The notes: generated by a model from the letters alone, not told the origin. A stretch of 64,000 nucleotides of DNA from Gallionella sp. (GCA_028714075.1 JAQTMZ010000009.1:95475-159474), one strand, 5' to 3'. Numbered from the stretch's first letter, positions 45,747 through 56,677 are shown. Program-made: numbers and translations.

Positions 45747-46553
45747 ATGGCAGTTGACGTGGAGCTTTGGCATAAATCTTTCGGAGCACTCGATCCGAAA
45801 GCACTTCCGAGTTGGCCTTGTCCTAGTTGCGGAAAAGCGAGCGTTATTCTTGATAGCAAGACGCTTGTCTACAGGCCTAACAAGACGCAATACAATCCAG
45901 AAGCTTTTAAGAAAGAAGATTTTGAGGAAAGTATGTTGCTTGGTATTTTAAAGGCATTTGCTACGGCTTATGAACAGATGCAGTGGGTGCAGCACAAATT
46001 CGTGGGTTTTTTAAAATGCAAAGATTGTGGCGAATCAATTTCTTTTGCAGGAAGGGTAGAGATACCCAGAGAGACTGCTAATCGACCAACGTCCCTAAAC
46101 ATTAGGCTCTATCCAGAATATTTCTCACCACCTCTGCCATTTTTCTTATTGGATAGTCAATATCCGGTTAGCATCCGTGAACGCTTTAATCGGTCATTCG
46201 GGTTTGCATTTAATGATGCTGCATCTGCTGCAAACGCGATACGGCAGGGTGTCGAATCAATTTTGGATGAGCTTGGCGTTCCTAGAGTAGAGCAAGGTAA
46301 ATCCAGATTGTCGTTATATGATCGGATAAGAAAATTTAGCGAGATTAATAAAGAGTGCGCAGAATTACTTGATGCAATCCGTTTCTTAGGGAATGAAGGC
46401 AGTCATGCAGGTAAGGTGAATCGCGCAGATGTGGTTGCAGCTTTTGAAGTGGTAGATCATGTACTTGATGAAGTTTTTGTTAGATCGAAAGTGCGCAAGA
46501 AAGTCATGAAAAGTAGTAAGGATATTGCTAAGACCTATCGGCCTCAAAGCTAG
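45747..46553 (+). CDS. DUF4145/HEPN-like protein with zinc-ribbon
   Basis: A 268-residue protein. CPSCGKASVIL and LKCKDCGESIS are two Cys pairs that can form a zinc ribbon; the C-terminal part, AANAIRQGVESILDELGV and AIRFLGNEGSHAG, matches the HEPN-like DUF4145 domain common in defence and mobile-element proteins. AT-rich, codon use unlike aroA next door. It lies alone between two inverted intergenic repeats, like a cassette. A TTG at 45732 is an alternative start. Confidence 0.82.
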   Translation: MAVDVELWHKSFGALDPKALPSWPCPSCGKASVILDSKTLVYRPNKTQYNPEAFKKEDFEESMLLGILKAFATAYEQMQWVQHKFVGFLKCKDCGESISFAGRVEIPRETANRPTSLNIRLYPEYFSPPLPFFLLDSQYPVSIRERFNRSFGFAFNDAASAANAIRQGVESILDELGVPRVEQGKSRLSLYDRIRKFSEINKECAELLDAIRFLGNEGSHAGKVNRADVVAAFEVVDHVLDEVFVRSKVRKKVMKSSKDIAKTYRPQS

Positions 46554-46668
46554 GTTCGTATAAAGTTTGCGCAGAACACATTACAGAATTTAAAGGGTCA
46601 GCATCGCATTTGATTTCAAGGCATGGTGAGCGCAGCTCAACATGCCTTGTTGCTTTTGGGTTTTGATT

Positions 46669-46840
46669 TTATTTCCCCTGAGCGCCGCCTCGATCAAGCG
46701 CAAGCAGGCGGAGGTTTAGGCGAGGACTGTCTGAGCACGTAGTGCGAGTTCCGCAGCCCCGCTTGCTTGGGGTTGAGCGAGGGAACCCCCGCAGGGGGCG
46801 GCAAACCGGGGTCGCCTTTTCTTTGGTTACTTTCTTTTTG
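46669..46840. repeat. Long intergenic repeat right of the DUF4145 gene (inverted copy)
   Basis: Mirrors 45451-45625: CCCCTGAGCGCCGCC at the left, CGGCAAACCGGGGTCGCC and GGTTACTTTCTTTTTG at the right. The gap 46554-46999 contains no gene; it also carries the 46834-46896 copy. Confidence 0.7.
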
Positions 46841-46896
46841 GCGAGGCAAAAGAAAGTGACTAGCTGCCGGGCTACCCCCGGCGGTGTTGATTTTGA
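46834..46896. repeat. Repeat at the right border of the accessory island
   Basis: Inverted copy of 32723-32783 (contains GGCAAAAGAAAGTGACTAGC and ACCCCCGGCGGTG), about two mismatches over roughly 60 bases. Confidence 0.8.
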
Positions 46897-46999
46897 TGTT
46901 GATGTTGGGTATCGCTGCACTCCACCCAACCTACATGCGTTCCGCTCCCCTCTGCGGTATCATCTCGCCCTCACAAAATCGCCACCCAGCTCAACCGCA

Positions 47000-48961
47000 A
47001 TGACACCCGCAAATTTCATCGACCTCCCACCTATGCTCAGCGCGCGCGGCACCATCACGTTGCCCGGCTCGAAGAGCATTTCCAACCGCGTGCTGTTGCT
47101 GTCCGCGCTGTCCGCAGGTGCTACCGAGGTGCGCGATGTGCTGCTGTCGGATGATACCGAGCGCATGCTGGATGCCCTGCGCACATTGGGTGTCGGCGTG
47201 GAGCAACTCGATACGCATGTATTCCGCGTGACCGGTTGCGGCGGCAACTTTCCGGTCAAGGATGCCGAATTGTTTCTGGGCAATGCGGGCACCGCGTTTC
47301 GTCCGCTGACCGCGGCGCTGGCGTTGTCCGGCGGGCATTACAAACTGTCCGGCGTGGCGCGCATGCACGAGCGGCCGATCGGCGATCTGGTGGATGCGCT
47401 GGATGCGCTGGGCGCGAACATCGACTATCTGGGCAATGAAGGTTTTCCGCCGCTGGAGATAAAGCCACCCTCTCCCCCAGCCCCTCTCCCGCAAGCGGGA
47501 GAGGGGAGAGTATCCGTGCGCGGCGACGTGTCGAGCCAGTTTCTTACCGCGTTGCTGATGGCGCTGCCGCTGCTGGATCGCGCGGTGACGGTGGAGGTGG
47601 TCGGTGAGCTGATTTCCAAACCGTATATCGAAATCACGCTGGCGATGATGAAGCGCTTCGGTGTGGACGTATCGCGCGACGGCTGGCGCAGTTTCACGGT
47701 GGCGGCGGGCAGCCGCTATATGTCGCCGGGGGTGATCTACGTGGAGGGCGATGCTTCGTCGGCCTCGTATTTTTTGGCGGCGGGCGCGATCGGCGGCGGG
47801 CCAGTGCGCATCGAAGGTGTGGGCAGCGCCAGCATTCAGGGCGACGTGCGTTTCGCCGATGCGCTGGCGTTGATGGGCGCACAAATCGAACAGGGGCCGA
47901 ACTGGATGGAGGCGCGTGCGCCGGCGGGCGGCAAGCTGAAAGGCATCGATCTGGATTGCAACCATATTCCCGATGCGGCGATGACGCTGGCGGTGGCGGC
48001 GCTGTTCGCCGAGGGGGCGACCACGCTGCGCAACATTGCCAGTTGGCGCGTCAAGGAGACCGACCGCATCGCGGCGATGGCGACGGAACTGCGCAAGGTC
48101 GGCGCGACGGTGGAAGAGGGCGCAGATTACATTCGCATCACGCCGCCGGAAAAAATAAAACACGCAGCGATCGACACCTACGACGATCACCGCATGGCGA
48201 TGTGCTTTTCGCTCGCGGCGTTTGGCGCGGAGGGGATGCGCATCAACGATCCGGGCTGTGTCGCCAAGACCTTCCCGGATTATTTCGCGGCCTTCGCCGG
48301 CGTGACGCAGGCCGTGCCGGTGATCGCGATCGACGGGCCGTCGGCTTCGGGCAAGGGCACGGTGGCGCAGCGCGTCGCCGCGAAGCTCGGCTATCACTAC
48401 CTCGACAGCGGCGCGCTGTATCGCTTGCTGGCGCTGGCCGCGCAGCAGCATGGCGTGGCACTGGACGACGAAGCGGGCTTGGCGGCATTGGCGGCGCGCA
48501 TGGATATCCGCTTCGCGGGCGAACAGGTTTGGCTGGACGGCACGCTGGCGGGCGATGAGCTGCGCGGCGAGCAGTGCGCGACAGCGGCCTCCAAAGTAGC
48601 GGCGTTGCCCAGAGTACGCGCCGCGCTGTTGAACAAGCAGCATGCCTTCAGGCGCGCGCCGGGCCTGGTGGCGGACGGGCGCGACATGGCTTCGGTGGTG
48701 TTCCCGGACGCGGCGTTGAAGATATTTTTGACCGCCAGTGCCGAGGCGCGCGCGGAGCGCCGATATAAGCAGTTGAAAGAAAAAGGAATGGATGCTAATA
48801 TCGCCGCCCTTTTGCAGGATATACAGGCGCGCGACGAACGGGATACCCGGCGTAGTGTGGCTCCCCTGCAACAGGCAACGGGTGCGAGTCTGCTGGATAC
48901 CACCGCTCTGAACATCGAGCAGGCGGTACAGGAAGTGCTTGCAAGCTACCCGCAGAAGTAA
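47000..48961 (+). CDS. aroA: Bifunctional EPSP synthase/cytidylate kinase
   Basis: A fused protein of 653 residues. The first about 435 residues are 3-phosphoshikimate 1-carboxyvinyltransferase (shikimate pathway): [36 protein letters not shown] and [19 protein letters not shown]. After FAGVTQAV the cytidylate kinase starts with [20 protein letters not shown] (P-loop) and [11 protein letters not shown]. This fusion is known from betaproteobacteria. A palindromic repeat adds [12 protein letters not shown] near residue 160, between strands of EPSP synthase. Start at MTPANF (47000); the open frame extends upstream into repeats. rpsA follows, the usual neighbour of cmk. Confidence 0.95.
   Translation: MTPANFIDLPPMLSARGTITLPGSKSISNRVLLLSALSAGATEVRDVLLSDDTERMLDALRTLGVGVEQLDTHVFRVTGCGGNFPVKDAELFLGNAGTAFRPLTAALALSGGHYKLSGVARMHERPIGDLVDALDALGANIDYLGNEGFPPLEIKPPSPPAPLPQAGEGRVSVRGDVSSQFLTALLMALPLLDRAVTVEVVGELISKPYIEITLAMMKRFGVDVSRDGWRSFTVAAGSRYMSPGVIYVEGDASSASYFLAAGAIGGGPVRIEGVGSASIQGDVRFADALALMGAQIEQGPNWMEARAPAGGKLKGIDLDCNHIPDAAMTLAVAALFAEGATTLRNIASWRVKETDRIAAMATELRKVGATVEEGADYIRITPPEKIKHAAIDTYDDHRMAMCFSLAAFGAEGMRINDPGCVAKTFPDYFAAFAGVTQAVPVIAIDGPSASGKGTVAQRVAAKLGYHYLDSGALYRLLALAAQQHGVALDDEAGLAALAARMDIRFAGEQVWLDGTLAGDELRGEQCATAASKVAALPRVRAALLNKQHAFRRAPGLVADGRDMASVVFPDAALKIFLTASAEARAERRYKQLKEKGMDANIAALLQDIQARDERDTRRSVAPLQQATGASLLDTTALNIEQAVQEVLASYPQK
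47468..47508. repeat. Palindromic repeat inserted in frame in aroA
   Basis: CCCTCTCCCCCAGCCCCTCT then the CTCCCGCAAGCGGGAG hairpin; translated [13 protein letters not shown]. Confidence 0.88.
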
Positions 48962-49037
48962 GGTTCCGCGCCACTCTCAAGGGTGCGGATTATTTAACTA
49001 ACCGCCGTGCAAACGGTATTAATCTTAGGTGTATCCG

Positions 49038-50759
49038 ATGAACACAACCGCAACCGCAGCAGCTGAATTAAATCCCGATAGTTTTGCCGCAATGTTTGAA
49101 GAAAGTTTGACGCGCAAGGAAATGCGCGCCGGCGAACTGATTACCGCACAAGTCGTGCGTATCGACCACAACATGGTGGTCGTGAATGCCGGACTGAAGT
49201 CCGAAAGTTTAATTGCGATCGAGGAATTCCTCGACGCCAAAGGCGAAATCGAAGTCAAGGCGGGCGACTTTGTCACCGTCGCGATCGAGGCGCTGGAAAA
49301 CGGCTACGGCGAGACCAAGCTGTCGCGCGAAAAAGCCAAGCGCCTGGCCGCATGGCACGATCTGGAACTGGCGATGGAAGAAGGCCGCATCGTGGAAGGC
49401 TTCGTCAGCGGCAAGGTCAAGGGCGGTCTGACCGCGATGGTCAACGGCATCCGTGCGTTCCTGCCCGGTTCGCTGGTGGACATCCGTCCGGTCAAGGACA
49501 CCACCCCGTATGAAAACAAGACCATGGAATTGAAGGTCATCAAGCTGGACCGCAAGCGCAACAACGTGGTGGTTTCGCGCCGCGCCGTGCTGGAAGCCAG
49601 CATGGGTGCCGACCGCGAAGCAGTCATGGAAAACCTCAAGGAAGGCGCGATCGTCAAGGGTATCGTCAAGAACATCACCGATTACGGCGCGTTCGTGGAC
49701 CTGGGCGGCATCGACGGCCTGTTGCATATCACCGACCTGGCATGGCGCCGCGTGAAGCATCCTTCCGAAGTGTTGACCGTCGGCGACGAAGTCGAAGCCA
49801 AGATCCTCAAGTTCGATCAAGAGAAAAACCGCGTTTCGCTGGGCATCAAGCAAATGGGCGATGATCCGTGGAATGGCCTGGCACGCCGCTACCCGCAAGG
49901 CACGCGCATGTTCGGCAAGGTGACCAATCTGACCGACTACGGTTCGTTCGTGGAAATCGAGCAGGGCATCGAAGGTCTGGTGCACGTTTCCGAAATGGAC
50001 TGGACCAACAAGAATGTGCATCCTTCCAAGGTCGTGAGTTTGGGCGATGAAGTGGAAGTGATGATCCTGGAAATCGACGAAGCGCGCCGCCGCATCTCGC
50101 TGGGCATGAAGCAGTGCCAATCGAACCCTTGGGATGATTTCGCGATCAACCACAAGAAGGGCGACAAGGTTAAGGGCGCGATCAAGTCGATCACCGATTT
50201 CGGCGTGTTCATCGGCCTGGACGGCGGTATCGACGGCCTGGTGCACTTGTCCGACCTGTCGTGGAGCCAGCCCGGCGAAGAAGCCGTGCGCAACTACAAG
50301 AAGGGCGATGAAGTCGAGGCCGTGGTATTGGCGATCGACGTGGAGCGCGAACGCATTTCATTGGGCATCAAGCAAATGGAAGGCGATCCGTTCGGCGGTT
50401 TTGCTTCCAGCCATGAAAAGGGCGCAGTGGTTACCGGCAAGGTGAAATCCCTTGATGCCAAGGGCGCGACGATTGTGCTGGACGGCGATGTGGAAGCCTA
50501 CCTGAAGGCTTCGGAAGTGTCTGCCGACCGCGTGGAAGATATCCGCAACCACCTCAAGGAAGGCGACAGCGTAACCGCGGTCATCATCAACGTGGACCGC
50601 AAAAATCGCGGTATCAACCTGTCGATCAAGGCGCTGAACAAGACAGAAGAAACCGCAGCGATGCAGAAATTCTCCGCCGAAAGCACTTCCAATGCGGGCA
50701 CTACCAATCTGGGCGCGCTGCTGAAGGCCAAGATGAGCGGCAACAAGGCTGAAGCGTAA
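49038..50759 (+). CDS. rpsA: 30S ribosomal protein S1
   Basis: A 573-residue protein with six S1 (OB-fold) repeats, for example [40 protein letters not shown] and [20 protein letters not shown]. It recruits mRNA to the 30S subunit. Start ATG at 49038 with AGGTG seven bases upstream; a GTG nine bases earlier is the alternative. Acidic and well conserved in length. ihfB follows after 17 bases. Confidence 0.98.
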   Translation: MNTTATAAAELNPDSFAAMFEESLTRKEMRAGELITAQVVRIDHNMVVVNAGLKSESLIAIEEFLDAKGEIEVKAGDFVTVAIEALENGYGETKLSREKAKRLAAWHDLELAMEEGRIVEGFVSGKVKGGLTAMVNGIRAFLPGSLVDIRPVKDTTPYENKTMELKVIKLDRKRNNVVVSRRAVLEASMGADREAVMENLKEGAIVKGIVKNITDYGAFVDLGGIDGLLHITDLAWRRVKHPSEVLTVGDEVEAKILKFDQEKNRVSLGIKQMGDDPWNGLARRYPQGTRMFGKVTNLTDYGSFVEIEQGIEGLVHVSEMDWTNKNVHPSKVVSLGDEVEVMILEIDEARRRISLGMKQCQSNPWDDFAINHKKGDKVKGAIKSITDFGVFIGLDGGIDGLVHLSDLSWSQPGEEAVRNYKKGDEVEAVVLAIDVERERISLGIKQMEGDPFGGFASSHEKGAVVTGKVKSLDAKGATIVLDGDVEAYLKASEVSADRVEDIRNHLKEGDSVTAVIINVDRKNRGINLSIKALNKTEETAAMQKFSAESTSNAGTTNLGALLKAKMSGNKAEA

Positions 50760-50776
50760 ATTCGAGGTTCCTAATC

Positions 50777-51061
50777 ATGACCCGTTCCGATTTGATTGCC
50801 AGGCTCGCCGAATTGCATCCGCAATTGCAGGCCAAGGATGCCGAGTTTGCCGTTAAAGTGATTCTGGATACCTTGTCTTCCACGCTGTCGGGCGGGGGGC
50901 GTGTCGAGATTCGCGGCTTCGGCAGCTTCGGGCTGAATTACCGTCCGCCGCGTCAGGGGCGCAATCCCAAGACCGGCGACAAAGTAAAAGTGCCGGCCAA
51001 ATACGTGCCGCATTTCAAGGCGGGCAAGGAACTGAGGGAGCGGGTCTGCGAGAAATCCTGA
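50777..51061 (+). CDS. ihfB: Integration host factor beta subunit
   Basis: A 94-residue canonical IHF beta chain, [20 protein letters not shown] with [20 protein letters not shown] and the conserved arm. It bends DNA as a heterodimer with IhfA. Its place after rpsA is the ancestral one. A second, tailed copy lies at 23348. Confidence 0.97.
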   Translation: MTRSDLIARLAELHPQLQAKDAEFAVKVILDTLSSTLSGGGRVEIRGFGSFGLNYRPPRQGRNPKTGDKVKVPAKYVPHFKAGKELRERVCEKS

Positions 51062-51077
51062 TTCAAGCTTGAAACAT

Positions 51078-51119
51078 TAAAATGGCGGCATATCGCAAGG
51101 TATAGCCGCCATTTTTTTA
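51078..51119 (+). terminator. Rho-independent terminator after ihfB
   Basis: AATGGCGGC pairs with GCCGCCATT, followed by TTTTT. It ends the rpsA-ihfB transcript. Confidence 0.85.
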
Positions 51120-51306
51120 GGGAGCCTCTAAAAATTCAGATTTCATCCCAACTGCTGCGTTGCAGAAAAAATTTCTTGCTTACATATAAAACATATGCGG
51201 CGCTGCAAAACGAAGTTTCAGTGAAGGGTAATCTTTAGGTTAGCCGGAACTAAAATTTTTTCCGCGCCTTGCATTTGGGCGAACTCTGAGTTTTTAAAGG
51301 CTCCCT
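51119..51306. mobile_element. MITE-like element, longer variant
   Basis: Left end AGGGAGCCTCTAAAAATTCA and right end TGAGTTTTTAAAGGCTCCCT are inverted copies with two mismatches. It shares the ends and inner parts (TTTCTTGCTTACATATAA, GCATTTGGGCGAACTC) with 29568-29710 but has an extra central block of about 45 bases. Confidence 0.82.
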
Positions 51307-51411
51307 TTATGCTATTGTTATAAAGTATATGCAACACTATTTTCCTTGTCTGACCTGCGCTCGCTGCGTGTTGCAGGAGTCTTGTTGCAATGATTATTTC
51401 GGGTAAATGCC

Positions 51412-51708
51412 ATGCGTTATCTTAATTGGATTTTGCGAGCGGTACTGTTCATCGTATTGCTTGGGTTTGCGGTCAAAAACGACCAGCCGGTTACATTGCG
51501 CTATTTCTTCGGCTTTGAATGGCAGTCCTCGCTGGTGATCGTGCTGCTGGTATTTTTTGCCGCCGGTACGGCGGTTGGCGTACTCGCGATGCTTGCCAAT
51601 GTGCTGCAACAACGCCGTGAAATCGCGCGCCTGAAACGCGATATCCGGGTCAAGAATAAACTCGCCGATATTGGCGAGACGCAGCAGACACCCATTCAAC
51701 CTTCCTGA
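51412..51708 (+). CDS. lapA: LapA-family membrane protein
   Basis: A 98-residue protein with two membrane helices (LNWILRAVLFIVLLGFAVKN and SSLVIVLLVFFAAGTAVGVL) and a short basic coil, matching LapA/YciS (DUF1049). In E. coli LapA works with LapB in lipopolysaccharide assembly and LpxC turnover. lapB lies 160 bases downstream, separated by a MITE-like element. Confidence 0.88.
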   Translation: MRYLNWILRAVLFIVLLGFAVKNDQPVTLRYFFGFEWQSSLVIVLLVFFAAGTAVGVLAMLANVLQQRREIARLKRDIRVKNKLADIGETQQTPIQPS

Positions 51709-51722
51709 TAGATTTCCGGTAT

Positions 51723-51868
51723 TTTGGCATCTTTAGAAATCCGTTTTACGGGATGAAGCGCAAGGAGCCGCACAGCGAATGACGAAACATATCGAGATTG
51801 ATAGGCGAAGAATGAGCGCGCATGTGACGCAGCGATTCGCCCGTCAAATGGATTTATGAAGGTGCCAA
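51723..51868. mobile_element. MITE-like element just upstream of lapB
   Basis: TTTGGCATCTTTAGAAATCC (51723-51742) and GGATTTATGAAGGTGCCAAA (51850-51869) are imperfect inverted ends. The right end runs into the lapB ATG and supplies GAAGGTG at good spacing as the ribosome binding site. Confidence 0.72.
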
Positions 51869-53047
51869 ATGGAATTTGAACCCTGGATGCTGCTGATCTT
51901 CCCGCTGTTTTTCGGCATGGGATGGCTGGCCGCGCGCACCGACATCAAGGAATTGCTCTCCGAATCGAGCGCGTTGCCGCAGTCGTATTTTCAGGGGCTG
52001 AACTTCCTGCTCAACGAGCAGCAGGATAAGGCCATCGAAGCGTTCATCGAGGTGGTCAAGGTCGACCCGCAAACCATCGAACTGCACTTTGCGCTGGGCA
52101 GCCTGTTCCGCCGCCGCGGCGAAGTGGATCGCGCGTTGCGCATGCACCACAATCTGGTGGACCGGGCGGATCTGGATGACAGCAAACGCCAGCATGCGAT
52201 TTTCGAGCTGGCGCAGGATTACTTGAAAGCCGGGATTCTGGATCGCGCCGAGAGCCTGTTCCGTGAGCTGGAAAATACCCCGTATGCCAAACCCGCGCTG
52301 GAATTTTTGCTGGAACTGTTCCAGAAGGAGCATGACTGGCTCAAGGCGATCGAGGTAGCGCAACGCCTGACGGCGGTATCCGGCGGGCAGTCATACAGCA
52401 AGCAGGCCGCATTTTTCTATTGCGAACTGGCGGGCGAGGAGATCAAGGGCGGCGACCCGGCAGCAGCGCGCGCGCATCTCCAACAAGCATTGACGGTTGA
52501 TCCGAACGCGGTGCGCGCCACCATGATGCTGGGCGATTTGGCGGACAGCGCGGGCCAGCTTGAAGAAGCCGCCAGTATCTGGAAAAACATCGAGGCGCAG
52601 GACGCGCAGTATTTGCCGCTGGTTGCGGAGCGCATGCTGAATACTTATCGCCGGCTGGATCGCGAGGCGGAGGGCATTGCCCTGTTGCGCGAATATCTCG
52701 ACAAATATCACTCGCTGGATTTGATGAATGTGGTGTTCGACGGCGTGCTGAAAAACGAAGGCCCGGCTGCCGCCTACAAACTGGTACGCGACGAATTGCA
52801 GCGCAATCCGACCTTGCTGGGGCTGGATAAACTGCTCGAAGCGCGATTGCTGGAAGTGCCGATGGACCGGCGCGCCGATGTCGAACTGGTGAAGGATTTG
52901 GTGCACAAACGCACGCGCAACCTCGCGATGTATCACTGCGCCCATTGCGGCTTCAAGGCGCGCCAGTTCTACTGGCATTGCCCGGCCTGCCAGGCATGGG
53001 ACAGCTATTCGCCGCGCCGCAGCGAAGAGACCGGAATGCCTTTATGA
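51869..53047 (+). CDS. lapB: Lipopolysaccharide assembly protein LapB (YciM)
   Basis: A 392-residue inner-membrane-anchored TPR protein. N-terminal helix ([20 protein letters not shown]), about nine TPR repeats ([20 protein letters not shown] and onward) and a C-terminal rubredoxin-like zinc site ([13 protein letters not shown] with WHCPACQAW). It controls LpxC degradation and LPS assembly. Its stop overlaps the pyrF start by four bases. Confidence 0.95.
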   Translation: MEFEPWMLLIFPLFFGMGWLAARTDIKELLSESSALPQSYFQGLNFLLNEQQDKAIEAFIEVVKVDPQTIELHFALGSLFRRRGEVDRALRMHHNLVDRADLDDSKRQHAIFELAQDYLKAGILDRAESLFRELENTPYAKPALEFLLELFQKEHDWLKAIEVAQRLTAVSGGQSYSKQAAFFYCELAGEEIKGGDPAAARAHLQQALTVDPNAVRATMMLGDLADSAGQLEEAASIWKNIEAQDAQYLPLVAERMLNTYRRLDREAEGIALLREYLDKYHSLDLMNVVFDGVLKNEGPAAAYKLVRDELQRNPTLLGLDKLLEARLLEVPMDRRADVELVKDLVHKRTRNLAMYHCAHCGFKARQFYWHCPACQAWDSYSPRRSEETGMPL

Positions 53048-53739
53048 CCGACCCGAAGATCATCGTCGCGCTGGACTACCCCTCCGCCGCACCGGCGCTG
53101 GCCTTGGCCGACTGCTTGCAGCCGTCGCTGTGCCGCCTGAAAGTCGGCAAGGAATTATTCACCGCGACCGGCCCGGCGCTGCTGGAGCAGCTGATGCGGC
53201 GCGGCTTCGAGATTTTTCTCGACCTGAAGTTTCACGACATTCCCAACACCACCGCGCAGGCCTGCAAAGCGGCGGCCAGCCTCGGCGTGTGGATGGCCAA
53301 CGTGCATGCGCTGGGCGGACGCAAGATGCTGGAGGCGGCGCATGAGGCGGTTGCCAGCAGCACGCAGCGGCCCAAGCTGATCGCCGTGACCCTGCTCACC
53401 AGCATGGCGCAGCAAGACCTCGCCGACATCGGCATCCATGCCACGCCCGCCGAGATGGTGCTGCGCCTCGCCACGCTGGCGCGCGACAGCGGGCTGGATG
53501 GCGTGGTGTGCTCCGCGCAGGAAGCCGCGCTGCTGCGCGAACAGTGCGGCAGGAATTTCTGTCTGGTGACGCCGGGCATCCGCCCGGCGCAGGCCAGCCT
53601 CGACGATCAGGCGCGGGTGATGACGCCGCTGGCCGCGCTGCAAGCCGGTTCCAGCTATCTGGTGATCGGACGCCCGATCACCCAAGCGGCAGACCCGTTA
53701 CAGGCGTTACTCGACATCAACAAGGAAATCGGAGTTTAG
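53044..53739 (+). CDS. pyrF: Orotidine 5'-phosphate decarboxylase
   Basis: A 231-residue TIM-barrel enzyme converting OMP to [35 protein letters not shown], the catalytic [20 protein letters not shown] (Asp-x-Lys-x-x-Asp) and [14 protein letters not shown] are all present. ATGA overlap with lapB indicates coupling. Confidence 0.97.
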   Translation: MTDPKIIVALDYPSAAPALALADCLQPSLCRLKVGKELFTATGPALLEQLMRRGFEIFLDLKFHDIPNTTAQACKAAASLGVWMANVHALGGRKMLEAAHEAVASSTQRPKLIAVTLLTSMAQQDLADIGIHATPAEMVLRLATLARDSGLDGVVCSAQEAALLREQCGRNFCLVTPGIRPAQASLDDQARVMTPLAALQAGSSYLVIGRPITQAADPLQALLDINKEIGV

Positions 53740-53741
53740 CC

Positions 53742-54683
53742 ATGACAGCGTTGCCCAAATTCGACGGCGCAAAAATACTGGTGGTCGGCGATGTGATGCT
53801 GGACCGTTACTGGTTCGGCGATGTCTGCCGCATTTCGCCGGAAGCGCCGGTGCCGGTACTCAAGGTCGAACGCATCGAGGAACGTCCCGGCGGGGCGGCC
53901 AACGTGGCGCGCAACATCGCCGCGCTCGGTGCGCAGGCCACCTTGTTGTCGGTGGTCGGCGACGACGAGGCGGGTGCGTGTCTGGAAAAATTGCTCAACG
54001 AATATGCCAATCTCACCGCATTGCTGCATCGCGACAGCAGCATCTCGACCATCATCAAGTTGCGCGCCATCGCGCGCCACCAGCAATTGCTGCGCATCGA
54101 TTTTGAGACGCCGCCCAGCCACGAGGTGTTGAACGCGAAGCTGGCGGATTTCCGTATCCAGTTGCCGCTGGCCGATGTGGTGATCCTGTCCGACTACGGC
54201 AAGGGCGGGCTGGCGCATATCGCCGAGATGATCCGGCTGGCGCGCGCGGCGGGCAAGCCGGTGCTGGTCGATCCCAAGGGTGACGATTACGCGCGCTACC
54301 GCGGCGCGACGCTGCTCACGCCGAACCGCAGCGAATTTCGCGAAGTGGCGGGCAGCTGGAAGAGCGATGCGGAATTCAACAGCAAGGCGGAGAAGCTGCG
54401 CACCGAATTGCAGCTCGACGCGCTGCTGGTCACGCGCAGCGAGGACGGCATGAGCCTGTACCGTGCCAACGAGGCAGTGCACGAGCCGACGCAGACGCGC
54501 GAAGTGTTCGATGTCAGCGGCGCGGGCGACACCGTGATCGCCGCGCTGGCGGTGATGCTGGCGAGCGGCGCGGATTTGCCCGATGCGGTGCGCGTCGCCA
54601 ACCGCGCGGCGGGCATCGTGGTCGGCAAGCTGGGCACGGCGGTGGTGAGCCGCGAGGAAATTATTCAGGATATGAAAGCGTAG
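53742..54683 (+). CDS. hldA: D-glycero-beta-D-manno-heptose-7-phosphate kinase
   Basis: A 313-residue PfkB-family kinase equal to the N-terminal domain of HldE/Rfa[39 protein letters not shown] and [17 protein letters not shown] (anion hole and catalytic Asp) are present; the nucleotidyltransferase domain is absent, so another gene must supply it. Makes heptose for the LPS core. GGAG precedes the ATG. The stop codon lies inside the left arm of a palindromic repeat. Confidence 0.94.
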   Translation: MTALPKFDGAKILVVGDVMLDRYWFGDVCRISPEAPVPVLKVERIEERPGGAANVARNIAALGAQATLLSVVGDDEAGACLEKLLNEYANLTALLHRDSSISTIIKLRAIARHQQLLRIDFETPPSHEVLNAKLADFRIQLPLADVVILSDYGKGGLAHIAEMIRLARAAGKPVLVDPKGDDYARYRGATLLTPNRSEFREVAGSWKSDAEFNSKAEKLRTELQLDALLVTRSEDGMSLYRANEAVHEPTQTREVFDVSGAGDTVIAALAVMLASGADLPDAVRVANRAAGIVVGKLGTAVVSREEIIQDMKA

Positions 54684-54766
54684 GAGCGTATGGCAATACG
54701 CCCTTGATGGCGTATCAAAAATAGGCGTATTGTGTTGCGAAAAGGGCGTATGCCATACGCCCCTAC
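54680..54766. repeat. Palindromic repeat pair (GTAGGRGCGTATGG family)
   Basis: GTAGGAGCGTATGGCAATAC plus GCCC (54680-54703) and its near-exact inverted copy (54744-54766) form a long hairpin between hldA and hldD. A single arm is also present at 7261-7293. Confidence 0.82.
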
Positions 54767-54789
54767 GACAGATTTTTAAAGGGGATGTC

Positions 54790-55788
54790 ATGTACTACAT
54801 TGTTACCGGAGCCGCCGGGTTTATCGGCTCCAATCTGGTCAAGGCACTCAACGGGCGCGGCGAGAGCAGCATCATCGCGGTGGACAACCTCAGGAACGCC
54901 GACAAGTTCAAGAATCTGGCCGATTGCGAAATTGCCGATTATTTGGACAAGGAAGACTTCCTGAAGAAATTGCAGGACGGTTTTTTCGACGGGCTGGTCA
55001 ATGCGGTGCTGCATCAGGGCGCGTGTTCCAACACGATGGAAACCGACGGACGCTATATGATGGACAACAACTACCAGTATTCGCTGGAGCTGCTGAACTA
55101 CTGCCAGAACGAGGAAATACCGTTCCTGTATGCGTCGTCCGCGTCGGTGTACGGCGGCGGCAATACGTTCAAGGAAAGCCGCGAATGCGAAGCCCCGCTG
55201 AACGTGTACGCCTATTCCAAATTCCTGTTCGACCAGATCGTGCGGCGCCGCTGGCACAAGCGCAACGCGCAGATCGTCGGCCTGCGCTACTTCAACGTGT
55301 ATGGCCCGCGCGAACAGCACAAGGGGCGCATGGCTTCGGTCGCCTATCACCTGTTCAACCAGTATCGCGCCGAAGGTAAAGTAAAATTATTTGAAGGCTG
55401 CGACGGCTACGCCAACGGCGGGCAACTGCGCGACTTCGTCTCGATCGAAGACGTGGTCAAGGTGAACATGCACTTTCTCGACAACTCGCACAAATCCGGC
55501 ATCTTCAATCTCGGCACCGGGCAGGCGCAGAGCTTCAACGACGTGGCGGTGGCGACCGTCAATGCGCTGCGCAACGCCGAAGGGAAAGACATGCTAAGCC
55601 TCGCCGAACTGCAACAGCAGGGGGTGATCGAGTACATCCCGTTTCCAGATCAACTGCGCGGCAAATACCAGAGCTACACCCAGGCCGATATCGGCGCGCT
55701 GCGCAACAGCGGCTATGCCGCACCGTTTCTGACGGTCGAGCAGGGCGTGGCGAGGTATGTGGAGCAACTGCTTAAAACTGCAGGATGA
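54790..55788 (+). CDS. hldD: ADP-L-glycero-D-manno-heptose-6-epimerase
   Basis: A 332-residue SDR enzyme. [20 protein letters not shown] is the NAD(P)-binding motif, [16 protein letters not shown] contains the YxxxK catalytic pair, and [20 protein letters not shown] matches HldD/RfaD. It forms the final ADP-heptose used for the LPS inner core. AAAGGGG precedes the ATG. cysM begins one base after the stop. Confidence 0.96.
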   Translation: MYYIVTGAAGFIGSNLVKALNGRGESSIIAVDNLRNADKFKNLADCEIADYLDKEDFLKKLQDGFFDGLVNAVLHQGACSNTMETDGRYMMDNNYQYSLELLNYCQNEEIPFLYASSASVYGGGNTFKESRECEAPLNVYAYSKFLFDQIVRRRWHKRNAQIVGLRYFNVYGPREQHKGRMASVAYHLFNQYRAEGKVKLFEGCDGYANGGQLRDFVSIEDVVKVNMHFLDNSHKSGIFNLGTGQAQSFNDVAVATVNALRNAEGKDMLSLAELQQQGVIEYIPFPDQLRGKYQSYTQADIGALRNSGYAAPFLTVEQGVARYVEQLLKTAG

Positions 55789-55789
55789 T

Positions 55790-56677
55790 ATGTACTCATC
55801 CATAGAAGATTTCGTCGGCAACACCCCGTTAGCCAGACTCAAGCGCATTCCCGGCGACACCAGCAACGTGCTGCTCGCCAAGCTGGAAGGCAACAACCCC
55901 GCCGGTTCGGTGAAGGATCGCCCCGCGCTGTCGATGATCGCGCGCGCCGAGCAGCGCGGCGACATCAGACCGGGTGACACGCTGATCGAGGCGACCAGCG
56001 GCAACACCGGCATCGCGCTGGCGATGGCGGCGGCGGTGCGCGGCTACAAAATGATCCTGGTGATGCCGGACAACCAGAGCATGGAACGCCGCCAGACCAT
56101 GCATGCGTTCGGCGCGGAGCTGGTGCTGACAGCGAAAGAAGGCAGCATGGAACTGGCGCGCGACACGGCGGAAAAGCTGCGCGCCGAGGGCCGGGGCATC
56201 ATCCTCGACCAGTTCGCCAACCCGGATAATCCGCTAGCGCACTACGAAGGCACCGCGCCGGAAATCTGGCGTGACACGCAAGGCAAGCTCACCCACTTCG
56301 TCAGCAGCATGGGCACCACCGGCACCATCATGGGCTGCTCGCGTTTCTTCAAGGAAAAAAATCCAGCCATCCAGATCATCGGCGTGCAGCCGGAAGAAGG
56401 CGCGCAGATCCCCGGCATCCGCAAATGGTCGCCGGCCTACCTGCCAAAAATCTATGACGGCAAGAATGTGGACAGGCTGGAATATGTGAGCCAGGCGGAC
56501 GCGGAAGAAATGACGCGGCGTTTGGCGCGCGACGAAGGCATCTTCTGCGGCATCTCATCCGGCGGCGCGCTGGCCGTAGCGTTGCGCATCGCGCAGCAGG
56601 TCGAGAACGCGACTATCGTGTTCATCGTGTGTGACCGTGGGGATCGCTATTTGAGCACGGGGGTGTTTCCGGTTTGA
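55790..56677 (+). CDS. cysM: Cysteine synthase B (O-acetylserine sulfhydrylase)
   Basis: A 295-residue PLP enzyme. VGNTPLARLKRIPG, KLEGNNPAGSVKDRPAL (Schiff-base Lys in SVKDR) and EATSGNTGIALAMAAAVRGY are the family motifs, and the VGTTGT-like loop is SMGTTGTIMGCSRF. It makes cysteine from O-acetylserine and sulfide or thiosulfate. The tight spacing with hldD suggests one operon. Confidence 0.95.
   Translation: MYSSIEDFVGNTPLARLKRIPGDTSNVLLAKLEGNNPAGSVKDRPALSMIARAEQRGDIRPGDTLIEATSGNTGIALAMAAAVRGYKMILVMPDNQSMERRQTMHAFGAELVLTAKEGSMELARDTAEKLRAEGRGIILDQFANPDNPLAHYEGTAPEIWRDTQGKLTHFVSSMGTTGTIMGCSRFFKEKNPAIQIIGVQPEEGAQIPGIRKWSPAYLPKIYDGKNVDRLEYVSQADAEEMTRRLARDEGIFCGISSGGALAVALRIAQQVENATIVFIVCDRGDRYLSTGVFPV

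Noticed and set aside
45451..46840. Insertion sequence around the DUF4145 gene
   Set aside because: No transposase is present; the flanks are diverged intergenic repeats rather than defined terminal repeats.
46742..46999. N-terminal extension of the aroA-cmk frame
   Set aside because: The upstream frame runs through intergenic repeats; the family start is at MTPANF.
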